Below, one piece after another: positions 10,588 to 23,019 of a stretch of 64,000 nt of DNA (positions are counted from its first letter, which is position 1; every line of letters starts with the position of its first letter). The stretch is from Clitopilus passeckerianus. Taxonomy: Eukaryota > Basidiomycota > Agaricomycetes > Agaricales > Entolomataceae. Position numbers and translations under genes: made by a program. The stretch spans positions 496,001-560,000 of the forward strand of contig CALYLX010000008.1 of the NCBI GenBank assembly GCA_944990035.1. The letters run 5' to 3'. A model generated the notes under the pieces. The model was not told where the DNA came from. It did not search any database and saw only the letters and a list, made by a program, of their open reading frames with translations.

Positions 10588-12695
10588 ATGGGAAACAAGA
10601 AAAAGGGAGCAAAGAAAGCTGCAGCTGCCGCTTCAGCCAGCAATGGGTAAGTGGTAGTTCAATTTCACCATTTTCTTCGTCAGAAGTTTTATTGATTCCT
10701 TTCATCGCTACAATGCCACCTTTCATTCTCATATACCTTTACTGACATGACTACTTTTGGATTGAATAGCCAGCAGAACGGAAATGCTGCCGATGGACCC
10801 AGCAATTCACCCTCGCCTACACCAGCGCCTCCCGAATTACCTTCGGTTACCCCGGCTCCTCCTGTCGAAGAGGAGGATCCCAAAGCTCGCGCAGAAAAGG
10901 TCAAGGAGAAAGGGAACAATGCCTTCAAGGCAGCGAACTACACCGAAGCTATAGATCTCTATACCAAAGCCATAGGTACGCCCCGATCTGAATAAGCACT
11001 CGCCCCACATTACCGACGCTTGACTTACGGCACACCATAAACAGAACTCAACTCCTTGGAACCCAGCTACCTCACAAACAGGGCAGCATCATACATAGCA
11101 GTGAAGAAATTCCGACCTGCGCTTGAAGATTGCCAGGTTGCACTCTCCCTGCAAACGGCCGATGCAGCAAAGGTGAAAACCCTACTCCGGCTAGGTCGGT
11201 GTCAGCTTGCACTGGGAGAGACTGCAGCAGCATCATCGTCATGCCGAACGGTACTGACGCTTGAACCTGCAAATGCCCAGGCGAAGCAGCTGCAGACGAA
11301 GGTCAATGCTGTTGAAGGCCACCTGAAGAACCTGGAGGAGGCGAAGAAAAAGAAGAATTGGGGGATGGCCAGGCTATCATTGGACAAGTGCCTCCAGGGC
11401 GTAGAAGGAGAAGGTGCTGAAGTTCCGATAGACTGGAGAGTGTGGAGGATCGAACTGGAATTGTGCAAATCCAACTGGGACGCTGCTCATATTGCTGCAA
11501 AGTACGTTATCCAGATTTTTCACCCGATTTTCACCCAAATGACTGACTTTTACCACTCAGCGATGCACTACGACTGAACCCCAATTCACCAGATATCCTT
11601 GCTGCACGTGGTCTTGTGCTGTTCCTTACAGGAAAACTACCACAAGCTCAACAACATGTTAATTCCGCCCTACGGCTGGACCCGGGTCATGAAGCTGCAC
11701 GCCGATTGCGTGTAAGGGTGAAAGATGTTGAACGGCTGAAGGAGGAAGGAAATGTGGCTTTCAAGTCGGGGAACCTAGCGGAGGCGATCAAGCTATACGG
11801 AGATGCTCTTGAGGTAAGAAAACCTGCTCCACTTCCGGTTGGATGACGGCTGAATGTTTCTCATAGAGCATCGGTGAAGCAGAGGAAGAAGGCGGAGGAG
11901 GTCAAATCCGTGCTACCCTACTCTCTAACCGTGCAACGACACTACTCAAGGTACCATATTTCACACCCTTCATTCCCTCACAGCCTACTCAACTTCTTCC
12001 TTCCAGCTAAACCGCCACGAAGACGCCCTCGCAGACACCGACGCCTCCCTAAACCTCTCCCCCTCCTCCTACAAAGCCCTCCGCACCCGCGCCCGCATCA
12101 ACGTCCACCTCGAGAAATACGACGCCGGCATCGCCGACTTCAAATCTGCCATCGAGCAGGCCCAAAGCGACGGCAGCACCTCCGAGTCCGAGATCCGCGC
12201 GCTCAAGACGGAGCTGAAGAAGGCAGAGGCGGATTTGAAGAGGAGCAAGACGAAGGATTATTATAAGATTTTGGGTGTGCAGAAGGATTGTACGGAGATT
12301 GAGCTTAAGAAGGCGTATAGGAGGGAGAGTTTGAAGCATCATCCTGATAAGGTGAGGGGTTACCTACTTCTTGTTTCTGGCTCGCTGGTGCTGACGTGCT
12401 TGTTTACTAGGGTGGAGATGAAGAGAAGTTCAAGCTAGTCGTTGAAGCCCATGCTGTTCTCTCCGACCCACAAAGAAGGCAGCGATACGATCTGGGCGAA
12501 GACGAAGACGGCGGTATGAGTGGTGGTGGTGGGGGAGGATTCGGCGGAGGAGGTCCCGGATTTGGCATGTCAGAGGAGGATCTGGCCAATATCTTCATGT
12601 CGTTTGGAGGTGGTGGATTCTCATTTGGTGGCCAAGGTCACGGTGGCGGCGGCGGCGGTGGTAGGAGAGGCCATTCACACGGATTCAGCTTCTAA
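10588..12695 (+). CDS. TPR-DnaJ co-chaperone (DNAJC7/TTC2-like)
   Basis: Seven exons (10588-10646, 10770-10975, 11045-11501, 11561-11813, 11867-11950, 12007-12351, 12411-12695) give 562 residues. A lysine/alanine-rich N-terminus and a Pro-rich linker precede TPR repeats ([20 protein letters not shown], then [41 protein letters not shown]). A C-terminal J domain follows ([23 protein letters not shown], with the catalytic HPD in KHHPDK). The tail is Gly/Phe-rich and ends [11 protein letters not shown]. The architecture is that of DNAJC7, which bridges Hsp90/Hsp70 through its TPRs and stimulates the Hsp70 ATPase through HPD. Cytosolic. It converges on the first P450 gene with a 163 bp gap. Confidence 0.93.
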
Positions 12696-12858
12696 TAGCG
12701 ATCCTCTTGCTACGTCTCTTGTCTGTCCTTACGCAGTCTGCTTGCACTTTCATTTAATATCTCTTGGAATTTTATATCCATTCCATTTGTCGCTCTGACG
12801 GGTATACATTCCAGAACGAAATATGTGCATAAATATGGCGTCGTAAAGTATGGGTGGT

Positions 12859-14962
12859 TTACTTGCTACGAAGGCCTTCTACAAGAGCGTTGGCTTCTCG
12901 GGATCGTGGTTTGATCCTACAAGGAAAGTTCTCAGGTTGGCTGGTATTCGTTGATTAGCTCATATTCCTCATCCGAGTCCTCCACGCTGGATAGCTTACC
13001 AGATTATCCCAAGTTCATAATCTTCCTTGACCTCAATTTCATTTCCATCTTTATCCAGTTGCTTTAAGAGGTCGAAGGAAGACAAAACAGAGGCAATAGC
13101 GAATGTCAGGAGAGACAGGGCGAGATGTCGACCTGGGCAAATGCTAGACACGATTTTGGAATTATCAGTCAAGGTCTCGCAAAGTTACCGCACAATTTGA
13201 CCCACCGTCTTCCCCATCCAAAGGCAACATCCAGAGGGCTTTGAATAAGTGTATCTATTTTCCCGTTATACGGGTTGATGAAGCGTTCAGGCCGGAATAC
13301 GGAAGGGTCAGGATAGACCTCCTCATCATGAAGGATTGCCCTAGAAACGTAGGTGAGCCATCTGAGATGATCGGTTCGAGTGGGCAACGAACCATGTATT
13401 GGAAATGACGATTGTGTTCTCAGGGATGTGGTAGTCCCTGTAGCTGTCGTCGCCGACTAAAACATGAGGTAGAGCTGCAAACCGGGAAGGTCAGATCCAA
13501 TTCAGACACCCGTGGAATGACTCGCCAATTGGAAGAACTGGATGCCATCTAAGAACCTCGAGAACCAAAGCATTCAGGTATGGAAGGTCCTTCAAGTCAG
13601 CATGTTCAGGCAGCCTGCCTTGAAGGACTTCGTCCAATTCGTGTTGGGCCTTCTTTTGGGCTTCCGGGTATAGAACCATAGCAAGGAAGAATGTAGCAAG
13701 GGCGGAGACAGTTGTATCTGAGGCAGCTGGTGTACCAAGTCCTTGAGCATTAGTTCGTGACATTTGGGACCTGCTTACCGAGGAAGGCTTGGGAGCAGAC
13801 TTCTTTCAATATTTCAAGATCCTTCTCAGAGGCCGATGCTCCTGACGCCTCGATCTCTTCCAATCCATTGGTGGCCAAGGACGGATCATAGCTGCCACTC
13901 TTCTACAATAAACAAGATAATGTTTTAGACTCCACAAAAATCAGAGCATTGCTGACCGAACCTTAAGCTCTTCAGAGGCGCCAAAAGGAACGTCGCGTAC
14001 GAGGGGTACAAGGGCCTTTACATCTGCCGCGATCTTATGGAATGTAGCACCAGGGAACCAGGGGGGTATATGTTTGAGGAATGGGAAAGTATCGACAAGA
14101 AAACGTCCTGGTATTGCAAATTGGGCACCGGCTTTGACCACAACTTCAGCTCCTTCGAGGTATGGGTCGTTGGTTGGGCGAACATCAAACCCAAAAATGC
14201 TAGAAAGCGCATTTGAACCGACGGCACTTTTCAATAAATCAGATTGATTGAAGCGATTGGAATTGCCTTTTGAACTCACTATCGAACATGCTGCATGAAA
14301 TCTTCTGGTTTGTCAAGCAGATTTAACAGGAATTGCTGAACATATTTGACTTCTCGAGGTTGGTTAATTTCAGGCCGTGTTGGGCTCAAATGCTTGGTGA
14401 ATACTCGGCGATTTTCTCTCCATAGTTCTCCATAAGGAAGCACAGCGAAGCCGTCACCGAGACCAGCCCTAGACGTGTCTATAGTGAGTAGGGCAAGTTT
14501 CCTGGTTGCGAGATGCCTACAATTCGTGGAACATGACCATGTGAGGTCTGCCAGGTAGAGATCAGCTCAAGAACAACTCATATCAGTTTCTACAAAGCAT
14601 ACCTGCTGGAGTAGATGCCGGACCGTTGGTCAAGTAGCTCCTCAGATGCCTTGAACGAGTTCAAAACGAGTATTGATTTGCCGAGGGCATTAACATAGAT
14701 GATATCAGAATCTGCTCAGTGAATCGGTTTATGTCCTCTCGTGTTCTACACTGAGCCTTTGCGCACCGTATTCTCTGCCCCATCGGCTGAACGTCTCCCA
14801 CACCGCCGCTCCCCTAGGCATGTCCAACGCATTGCCAATGAGTGGGAGAGGCTTAGGTCCCGGAGGACGCTGCTTGTTTCCCGCATATTGTCTCCAGCGC
14901 TCGAAAACCACAGCAGCAGAGCAAAGCGCTAGTAAGGCTATCGCCGATTGAGAGAGGGCCAT
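12859..14962 (-). CDS. Cytochrome P450, tandem array member A
   Basis: Multi-exon gene starting MALSQSAIALLAL, a membrane anchor, then the Pro-rich hinge RPPGPKPLPLIGNALDMP. The I-helix reads AASDTTVSAL (A-S in place of the usual A-G-A). The K-helix ExxR is EVLRW, the PERF motif is VFRPERF, and the haem loop is FGWGRR-ICPGRH, where an intron splits the loop just before the Cys region. The C-terminal exon reads CQPENFPCRIKPRSR and ends LRSK. All exons join in frame. An endoplasmic reticulum monooxygenase is expected; substrate unknown. It is the most diverged of the array (FGWGRR, longer PERF segment) and lies tail-to-tail with the DnaJ gene. Confidence 0.88.
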
Positions 14963-15561
14963 GGTTACTGGGAAATCCGACTCTTCCCTCGACCCTCCGA
15001 GTTCGCTCTTTTAAGCGTTGTTACCGAGGTCAAGGAGTTTCTAAAGACGGCCGCAAAGGCTGTCTTAAGAAAATCCTTAATGTTATTGTGCCCGTCCGAG
15101 AGTGGGACCTCAACGTCCTAACAGCATTGATCATCGTTCGACCCAAAGGCGGTAGAAGATCTCGGGGCTGGATAGTGGATTTGCTTCCGTTCTGAAATGT
15201 TGGCATTGTGGCTAACGCCAAGTTTGGAAGGGAGGTGTTGCAAAATTTACCACTGTTTGATCAAGGTCTCACGTGCCAAAATTTTGTCGCCACTCCTTCC
15301 TTATTGGCCCAAGTTAGGGAAGCATTCCAGCCAAATTCAATCATCAGTGAGGAAAAAAGCATTCTTGAAATATTTTGGTCCTTTCTCGATACAAACTTAG
15401 GGCTTGCAAGTTGAGCAAGATGAACAGTGTGCACAAAGTCCGAGTGGGAATGCCATGAGTTAGTTGTCAAGACGAGGAATGACCCAACGTTTCTGATTTA
15501 TTGTAAGTAGGTAGGGGCAATCTCTCGTGCTTACTCCGTTCACACTGGCACCATGTAGACG
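14963..15561. other. Spacer between P450 A and the P450 pseudogene
   Basis: Contains the A promoter (a TTAAAA box at about 15010 on the minus strand). Sequence around 15410-15560 resembles 17820-18010 downstream of P450 C, so the 3' flank was part of the B/C duplication. No gene seen. Confidence 0.5.
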
Positions 15562-17227
15562 TCAATCCGAACGCAGAGCTTCAATGCATGCAACAACTTC
15601 CTGAGATCGTGGTCGTATCTGACAAGGGAAGGGAAGTGGTTGACTGGAATTCACTAATGAGATAACTTGAGTTGGTAAACAATTTTGGAACCTTACCATA
15701 TAATAGCCCAATAGTATTCTTCTTTAGGCGTAATCTCCTTGCCTGCCTCATCAACTTCTTTCATCAGGTCAAAGGAAGACAGAACGGAAGCAAAGGTGAT
15801 CTTCAGCATTGATTCGGCAAGATATCGACCTGGGCAGATGCTACATGATTTCAGAACCGGAAGCGGTTTTTAACTGCGGAAATAATCAAACTTACCGTCG
15901 TCCGAACCCAAATGCAATATCTATAAGAGATCGTATGGCAGGGTTGAGCTTCCCATCCTTAAGGAATCGTTCAGGACGAAATACGCTCGGTTCAGAATAA
16001 ACCTCTTCATCTCGAAGCATGGCCCTATATTGACGGAGTTAGTGGAAAGATGGACAATCGAGGCTTAAGGTTTACCATTGATTAGTGATGACCAGCGAAC
16101 CCGAAGGGATGTGATAACCCCTGTAAGTATCCTCACCAGTCAAGACGTGGGGTAAGCCTACCAAGAACTCCAAGGTCAGACGGCGCAGTCAGCGTTCATA
16201 TGAAAGTCGCTTGCCCATTGGGAGGACAGGATACCACCGGATCGGTAGTGGCAAACGGAACCTCACGTATGAGAGGTACGGTTGCTTGGACGGTTGCTGC
16301 TACTTGATTGTCCCGGGAAACCAGGTAGGCAAGTGGCGTAGGATTGGAAAAGCGTCTACGAGAAATCCTCCAGGCACAACGAGCTCTCCAGCCACTTTGA
16401 TCATGGTTTCAGCCCCAGCAAGGTAAGGGTCGTTGGTTGGAGAAACATGGAGTCCGTAGATACTAGAGAGTCCATTTGCACCAATCGTGCTGCAAAGAAA
16501 CGCCGCTCAGTACATCCAACAGAATAAATTGCCAGTTCTGAGCTCACTGTCGAACATGTGTCAAGAAGTTCGCTGGATCATCGAGTAGGCTTATCAGGAG
16601 TCGGTGTACGTATTGAATCTCCCGAGGCTGGTTGATTTCGGTCTTCGTAGGGTTTAAATGCTTGTTCAAGATTCGACGACTTGTTCTCCACGTCTCGCCG
16701 TAGGGTAGCATTCCAAATCCAAACCCGAAGCCTGACCTTTACGGACAAAATCAAGACCTGGTTCGGAAAAATTCGCTCGGTCGCTTACAGCTCGTGTAGC
16801 ATAGTGAGATGGGGTCTGTCGGGCAAGCCATCGTAAGCATTGTGGGCGCTGAGAGTTCCGGTCTTTCTCGTACCTGCTTGAATAAGTACCAGATCTCTTG
16901 TCCAACAAATCTACAGCGGCTTCATAAGAATTGAGAGCAATTATTGAGTTTCCCAGTGCGCTTGCATGGACGATATCTGAGTCTGCCACGCAGATCAGTA
17001 TGTTTTACAGCAATCGAAAATGAACGAGCGTACCACATTCCTTACCCCACCGCAAAAAAAGTGTCCCACTCCCGTTCAACAGGCATGTCCAACAGATTCT
17101 CAACGATCGGCCATTTCTTTGGCCCTGGAGGTAGGTGCTTTCGGCGTCTTCGTTGGTTCAAGCCGAGGAAGGCGACAACCGCCACGGACAGTGGGAGCGC
17201 AGTAACGGTCGACTGGGAGATCGCCAT
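15562..17227 (-). pseudogene. Cytochrome P450 pseudogene, array member B
   Basis: Closest to array member C along its whole length (LPPGPKKWPIVENLLDMP; C end CQPLPFPCQIRPRSQ...LRSD). Three independent lesions are visible. First, a 7-base A run at 17054-17060 shifts the frame after EWDTFF, where C reads FFKWGKE. Second, about 7 bp are missing after WFPGT near 16310, bringing TAG at 16300-16302 into frame. Third, about 430 bp present in C are missing at about 16245, fusing the F/G region directly to WYPVLPMG and removing the I-helix (AADTT) and the first part of the K-helix. The haem exon (FGFGRR, ICPGRY) is still intact. A functional P450 is not possible. Confidence 0.9.
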
Positions 17228-18010
17228 GTTTTGGCGTGGGTATAGTCACGGAGGTGTCCTCGTCTTCCTTGTTCGTGGGACGCGAACCGAGGTGCGTAGG
17301 AAAATGCCTCCGTGGCTCGTTTAGTAGACTGGTGTCTAAATATGCCAGCCGGCTACTTGATTCAAAGTTTGAGGTCATGAGGTCACCCACCTCGAGCAGC
17401 TGAAGGTCCTGGACCTGAGAATTATCATTTAATCCGGGCCCAGTGACATAGTGAACAACAAGAGCGGCATTCAAACCGCTTACGGTACATTAACATTTCA
17501 AGGGCATGGATCGGATGTGATGGTGCCTCGGTAGGTCTTCGTGAATTGGCAAGAGGCGAGGAAACTAAAGGCGTGAGGCACACCTCTGAGAGCAGACGGT
17601 GATGAGATGTGGGTCATTAAACTGTTGAGACAGTTTGTCGAGGATGATCTGCGTCTGGGTAACTTTGGATCCCAACTGAAAGCAGTGAGAATGGAAAGAA
17701 ATCCCAGGAGGGAAAGTCATGCCCGCACGCATTGAGGTGGGAGGGGTTTAGGCCGAATTCGTCCCATCCATGAGGACGAAATCATATATTTCTTTCCTAG
17801 GTGACTTTTGGTCGGTTCTAAATATAACTTAGGACTTGCTACTTGAGTAGATGAAGGACGGGGCATACACAAATTTCAAGTGGAAGATATCGTAACCAGT
17901 TCGTCGAGACGAGGAATGGCCCGACATTCATTGATCATACGTAGGTAGGTAACATCAGGGCCAAATTTTCAAGCCCAAGCACAGATTCCCTTCGTAGCAC
18001 CTTACTGATG
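17228..18010. other. Spacer between P450 pseudogene B and P450 C
   Basis: Upstream sequence of B (about 17240-17560) is similar to the region upstream of C (about 20230-20580). Shared pieces include a 'gaggtcatg-ggtcac' block, 'gagcagc', 'attatcattt' and 'attcaaacc'. The promoter was thus duplicated with the gene. No coding sequence seen. Confidence 0.5.
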
Positions 18011-20106
18011 TCAGTCTGAACGCAGACCTTCAATGCAAGCGACAACTTCGCGAGATCGAGGTTGAATCCGGCAAGGGAAGGGGAGTGGTTGACTGGGATT
18101 CGTCAATCAGATAAATATGAAGCAGGAAACGTGTCAGAGACTTACCATACGACAGACAGATGGTATTCTTCTTTTGGTGTAATCTCCTTGCCTGCCTCGT
18201 CGACTTGTTTCTTCAGATCGAAGGAACATAAAACTGAAGCAACGGTAATTTTGAGCATTGATTCGGCAAGATATCGACCAGGGCAGATTCTATACGATGT
18301 CAGATACGAAAGTGTGATTATTTTGGGCCACGGCCGAACTCACCGTCGCCCGAATCCAAAAGCAATATCGAGGGGTGACCTCATCTCAAGATTGAGCTTC
18401 CCATCCCGTAGAAATCGTTCAGGTCGGAACACGTCTGGCTCAGGATAAACGTCGTCGTCTCGAAGCATGGCCCTGTGATACGGAGTTAATGTATGGAAGG
18501 ATAACGAGGGCAATCAGCTTACCATAGGTTGGCAATGACAAGGGAACCAGAAGGAATATGATAATCCCCGTATGTATCGTCGCCAGTCAAGACATGGGGT
18601 AAGCCTGCCAAGCGCTCTAAAGTCAGATGGCGCATTCTGCGTTCATACATGAGTAACTTGCCAATGGGGAGGACGGGATGCCATCTGAATACTTCCAGCA
18701 TCAGGGCATGGAGGTATGGAGTGTTCTCGGGCTGAAGTTCGTCATGTTCTGGTAGCCGACCGTTGAGCACCTTGTCCAGCTCCGATTGCGCTCTCTTCTG
18801 TACTCCGGGATACAGCGTCATGGCTAGGAAGAATGTCCCCGTGGCAGCGACTGTCGTATCAGCAGCCCCTGGAAATTCCATCTCAGCCAACCTCATCACT
18901 GTACCTAGGCTGAGGTACTGACCGAGGAAAACTTGAGCGCAAACGTCCTTAAGAAGTTCCACATCTGCTTCGGAGGGCGACACTTCCGCCGATTGCATCT
19001 CCTCGAGTCCTTTGCTGGCCAGGCTGGGTTCGCAACCTCCCTTTTTCTAGCAGAATAGGGAAGCAAGTATTTGTGGAGGCATTAACTATCGAATTGAATG
19101 GACATACCATCATTTCTTCGGTAGCGCCAAATGGAACCTCACGAATGAGAGGCACGTTAGCCTGAACCGTTGCTGCTACTTGATGGAACCTTGTACCGGG
19201 AATCCACGTAGGCAAGTGTCGCAAAAAAGGGAAAGCATCGACAAGGAATCCCCCAGGCACGACGAGCTCTCCAACCACTTTGACCATGGTTTCGGCACCG
19301 GCAAGATAGGGGTCTCCCGAGGGAAGGACATGAATTCCGTATATGCTGGATAGTGCATTGGCGCCGACCACACTTGAAGGAAATCAAGTTAGCTGAATCT
19401 AACAGAAAAAAAGTGCAATTGTGAGCTCACTGTCGGATATGCGTAAGGAAGTCATCAGGATCATCGAGCAGCCTCCTCAAGAATCGTTGCACATATTGAA
19501 TCTCCCGAGGCTGGTTGATTTCAGGCTTTGTAGGGTTTAAATGCTTGTTCATGATTCGACGACTTGTTCTCCATGCCTCTCCGTAAGGCAACATCCCAAA
19601 CCCAAACCCGAAGCCAGACCTAGACCAGAAAACGGTTCAACAATGATTTTTTAGAGATATTTGAGAATAAGTACAGATCGTGTAGCATTGTAAGATGAGG
19701 CCTGTTTGAAAAATCAGCTAAGCTCGATAGGCCACGTGCTCCAATATCTTCTCGTACCTGCTCGAGTAAACCCCAGATCGTTTGTCCAACAAATCAACAG
19801 CGACCTCATACGAATTAAGGGCCACTATTGAATTCCCCAGTGCGCTTGCATGAACGATATCGGAACCTGCCACGTAAATTAGTATGGTTTGCAGTATAGA
19901 AACTGAGTGAACATACGGCATTCCTTGCCCCACTTAAAGAACGTCTCCCACTCCCGTCCAACAGGCATGTCCAACAAATTCTCAATGATTGGCCACTTCT
20001 TTGGCCCTGGAGGCAGATGCTTCCCCCGTCTTCGTTGCTTTAGGCCCAGGAAGGCAACAATTGCGCACACTGCGAAAGCAGTCACGGCCGGTTGGGAGAG
20101 TGCCAT
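18011..20106 (-). CDS. Cytochrome P450, tandem array member C
   Basis: Starts MALSQPAVTAFAVCAIVAFLGL (signal anchor), then KHLPPGPKKWPIIENLLDMP. The following exons read SDIVHASALGNS, LLDKRSGVYSSR|RPHLTMLHDL, GFGMLPYGEAWRTSRR (C-helix WxxxR), VGANALSSIYGIHV, I-helix AADTTVAATGTFFLAM, K-helix EVFRWHPVLPIG, VFRPERF, FGFGRR|ICPGRY, and the last exon CQPLPFPCRIQPRSR ending LRSD. Exons join without frame breaks. Predicted ER-bound monooxygenase, substrate unknown. It is the intact sister of pseudogene B. Confidence 0.9.
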
Positions 20107-20605
20107 ACCTTGGACAGCAGCTTGGGACGCCACATATCTTGCTTTCGTTTTAAACCTCCTGATTCGATCAGGAACTGAGAGACACGAGGACTCGGAGAAG
20201 CCCAGGGGAAGTCTCATGTGAGAGCATTCCAAGGGAGTGGCGGCTCAGGGATAATTCCAAAAGTCTTTCGAAGTTCCTTGTTCGGTAGCAGCCTGAGGAC
20301 GCTTGCCAAGGTGAGCGAATGTGGAAAATACTTCCGCAGCTAGGCTAGTAGACCGGCAGATCGCTAGTTATGATGGGAAGATACCGAATCTGAGGTCATG
20401 GGGTCACGGCCGTCCGCATCGAGCAGCCGAGGGTCTGGCGGAACCTGATAATAATCATTTCGTGGGTTCAGTACTGTAACAAAACAACAAGATCTAGAGC
20501 AGCGTTCAAACCGGTTGCAAATATTACGTTCCAAGAATGTGAGTCTGATGCTGTCTGATGACGGTGTCTCGGGGATGCCTATCAATGACCCCGTATGTCT
20601 TGGCT
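20107..20605. other. Spacer between P450 C and P450 D
   Basis: Promoter region of C; a TTTAAAA box lies at about 20148 on the minus strand. The distal part is shared with the B promoter region. No gene seen. Confidence 0.5.
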
Positions 20606-22748
20606 TTATGAGAACTCCGATGAGCAGGCTTCGATTTGACTTGCAACTTCAGCAGAACGAGGAACGATTGTGCAGGGGAAGGCAAGAGGTTGGCTGAAGC
20701 ATCATCAGCGAGGTGTATCATCATCTTGGATCAAGGGCTTACCATAATGGTGCGAGATGATACTCTTCCTTGGGAGTAATCTCTTTGCCTTCCTCATCGA
20801 GCTTCTTCTGGAGGTTGAAAGAAGCGAGAACCGACCCCATAGTAAGTGTTAGCAGAGAGTGGGCCAGATGACGGCCAGGGCACGCCCTAATTCGCAGATG
20901 AGCAATCGAGCCCCTATCTCAGCATTACTGGGAGATTGTCACCTTCTACCAAAACCGAATGAAATTTCGGTGGGGTCCAAGACAGTGGAATCAAATTTTC
21001 CCTCTTTGAAGTGCCTTTCGGGTCGGAAAATGTGAGGTTCTGGGTACATCTCCTCATCATAGCACATAGCCCTAGTCAAAAAAAAAATTAAAATCACAGA
21101 GTGTTCTTTAGGGAGTCCATGGTGTACCAGTGGTTGGGTATGACGATCGAACCGGAAGGAATCATGTACCCCTCATAATGGTCATCGCTGGTCAATACGT
21201 GTGGTACACCTGAAGAGAGCACAACGGGAAGATCGTAATGAGATGGGAAATTCAACCGTTCAGATGTTGACTTACCCATGGGTAAGATTGGGTGCCATCT
21301 AAAAGCAGTGAGATAGAAGAAGTTCCCGGAGGGAAATGCATACCTGTACACTTCTCTTGCGATTGCGGAAAGATATGGAAGATTCGGTAAATCACTGTGA
21401 TCTGGCAGGCCACCGCGAAGAACTTCGTCTAGTTCAGCTTGAGCCTTCGCCTGAACGTCCGGGTAGAGAACCATGGCCAAAAAGAATGTTCCAATGGCCG
21501 AAACCGTAGTGTCAGCAGCACCTGCAATTCACGTCAATTACCATATTGTGGATGGGAGTGCAGATAATTACCAATGAAACCTTGCCCAGCGACATCCTTG
21601 ATTAATTCGAGAAGTTCGGTAGGGACCGATTCGTGGAGTGACTCGAATTCCTCTAAAACATTCGTGACAAAACATGGGTCATAACCACCGTTCGCCTACA
21701 ACAATCCAATTTAGGAGCCGGTCGAAGGGGGTCAGTCACAAACAACCGACCTTCATCTTCTCGGTAGCAGCAAAAGGGAATTCACGGACGAGGGGGACAG
21801 CGGCCTGCATTCGCGCTGCTGCTTTATGGAAATAGGTTCCAGGAAACCAGGTTGGGATATGTTTGAGGAAAGGAAAGGTATCAACTAGGAAGGCCCCAGG
21901 AATCATGAGCTCCACTCCGATTCTCACCACCGTCTCGGCGGCCTCGAGGTAAGGGTCGTTCTTTGCCTGGATCGGAAGCCCGTAGATCATGGAAATGGCG
22001 CTTGCCCCAACTACGCTGATCATAAGGTTAGTATGAGTAGACAGCACATGTACAATCAATGAACGTGAAACTCACTACCGGATGTGGGACATGAAGTGCT
22101 CTGGCTCGTGAAGAAGATTAAGGAGCATTTGCTTGACATACTTAATCTCCCGTGGCTGGTTCAGCTTAGGGTTTGTGGGGCCAAGGTGACGAGTAAACAT
22201 TCGACGGCTGGCCCTCCAAATATTGCCATATGGCAGCATAGCGAAGCCGTATCCATAGCCAGACCTGTTACCTTCAATTTTAGCACCCAGTCGTCAAGAA
22301 TATACGAAATACTCACAATTCATGGAACATCGTCATGTGTGGTCTAACGCAAAAGATTGGCTTTCTGAATCCTTAACAACATGCTCGCCCATACCTGCTC
22401 GAGTACACGCCAGACCTCTTGTCAAGTATATCTACAGCGCGTTTGTACGAGTTCAAGATGACAATATCATTGCCAAGGGCCTCGACGTGGATGATATCAG
22501 AATCTGTCGGTCCGTTTAGCCACTTTTCGTGGTAAATTGCGCACGTACAACCCACCGTATTCCTTGCTCCATCGTGCAAACGTTTTCCATTCCTCCTGTC
22601 GCGGCATGTCCAGAACATTTCCAATGATTGGCAGCTTTTTTGGCCCAGGAGGTAATTGCTTCCTATGCCCTCGCTGCTTCAACCCAACATAGGTGGCCAC
22701 TGCCGCACATAGGCAGAGTATTGCAGTTGTGGACTGCGAGGTCGCCAT
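20606..22748 (-). CDS. Cytochrome P450, tandem array member D
   Basis: Starts MATSQSTTAILCLCAAVATYVGL, then KQLPPGPKKLPIIGNVLDMP, the array member closest to Ple1 at this motif. Further landmarks are SDIIHVEALGND, MLPYGNIWRASRR, the exon beginning VVGASAISMIYGLPI, I-helix AADTTVSAIGTFFLAM, K-helix EVYR with an intron before WHPILPMGK (absent in A, C and E), IFRPERHF, FGFGRR|ACPGRHLAHS, and the last exon CQPLAFPCTIVPRSA ending SSEFS. Reading frame intact. Membrane-anchored monooxygenase, substrate unknown. Confidence 0.9.
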
Positions 22749-23019
22749 GAGAGTCAAGAACAAGGAGCATTTTCGCCTCCGTCCAGGAGATAAACAGGAT
22801 GGATGTCAAAATGGACGTCGTAAATGCAAACCCTGAAGCTCGCAGGGATCCCGAAAGTCCGACACATCTTCCGACTCACGGGCCGATTCACCCGATCCTT
22901 TCAAAATCCTTGATATATTCGAGAGCAATAAGATACGATGTAATTAGAGAAATAGCGTAGTAAATTATAAAGGATATAACAATTATAGTGTAAGGCGCGA
23001 TAAGAAACCCCGCAGAGTG

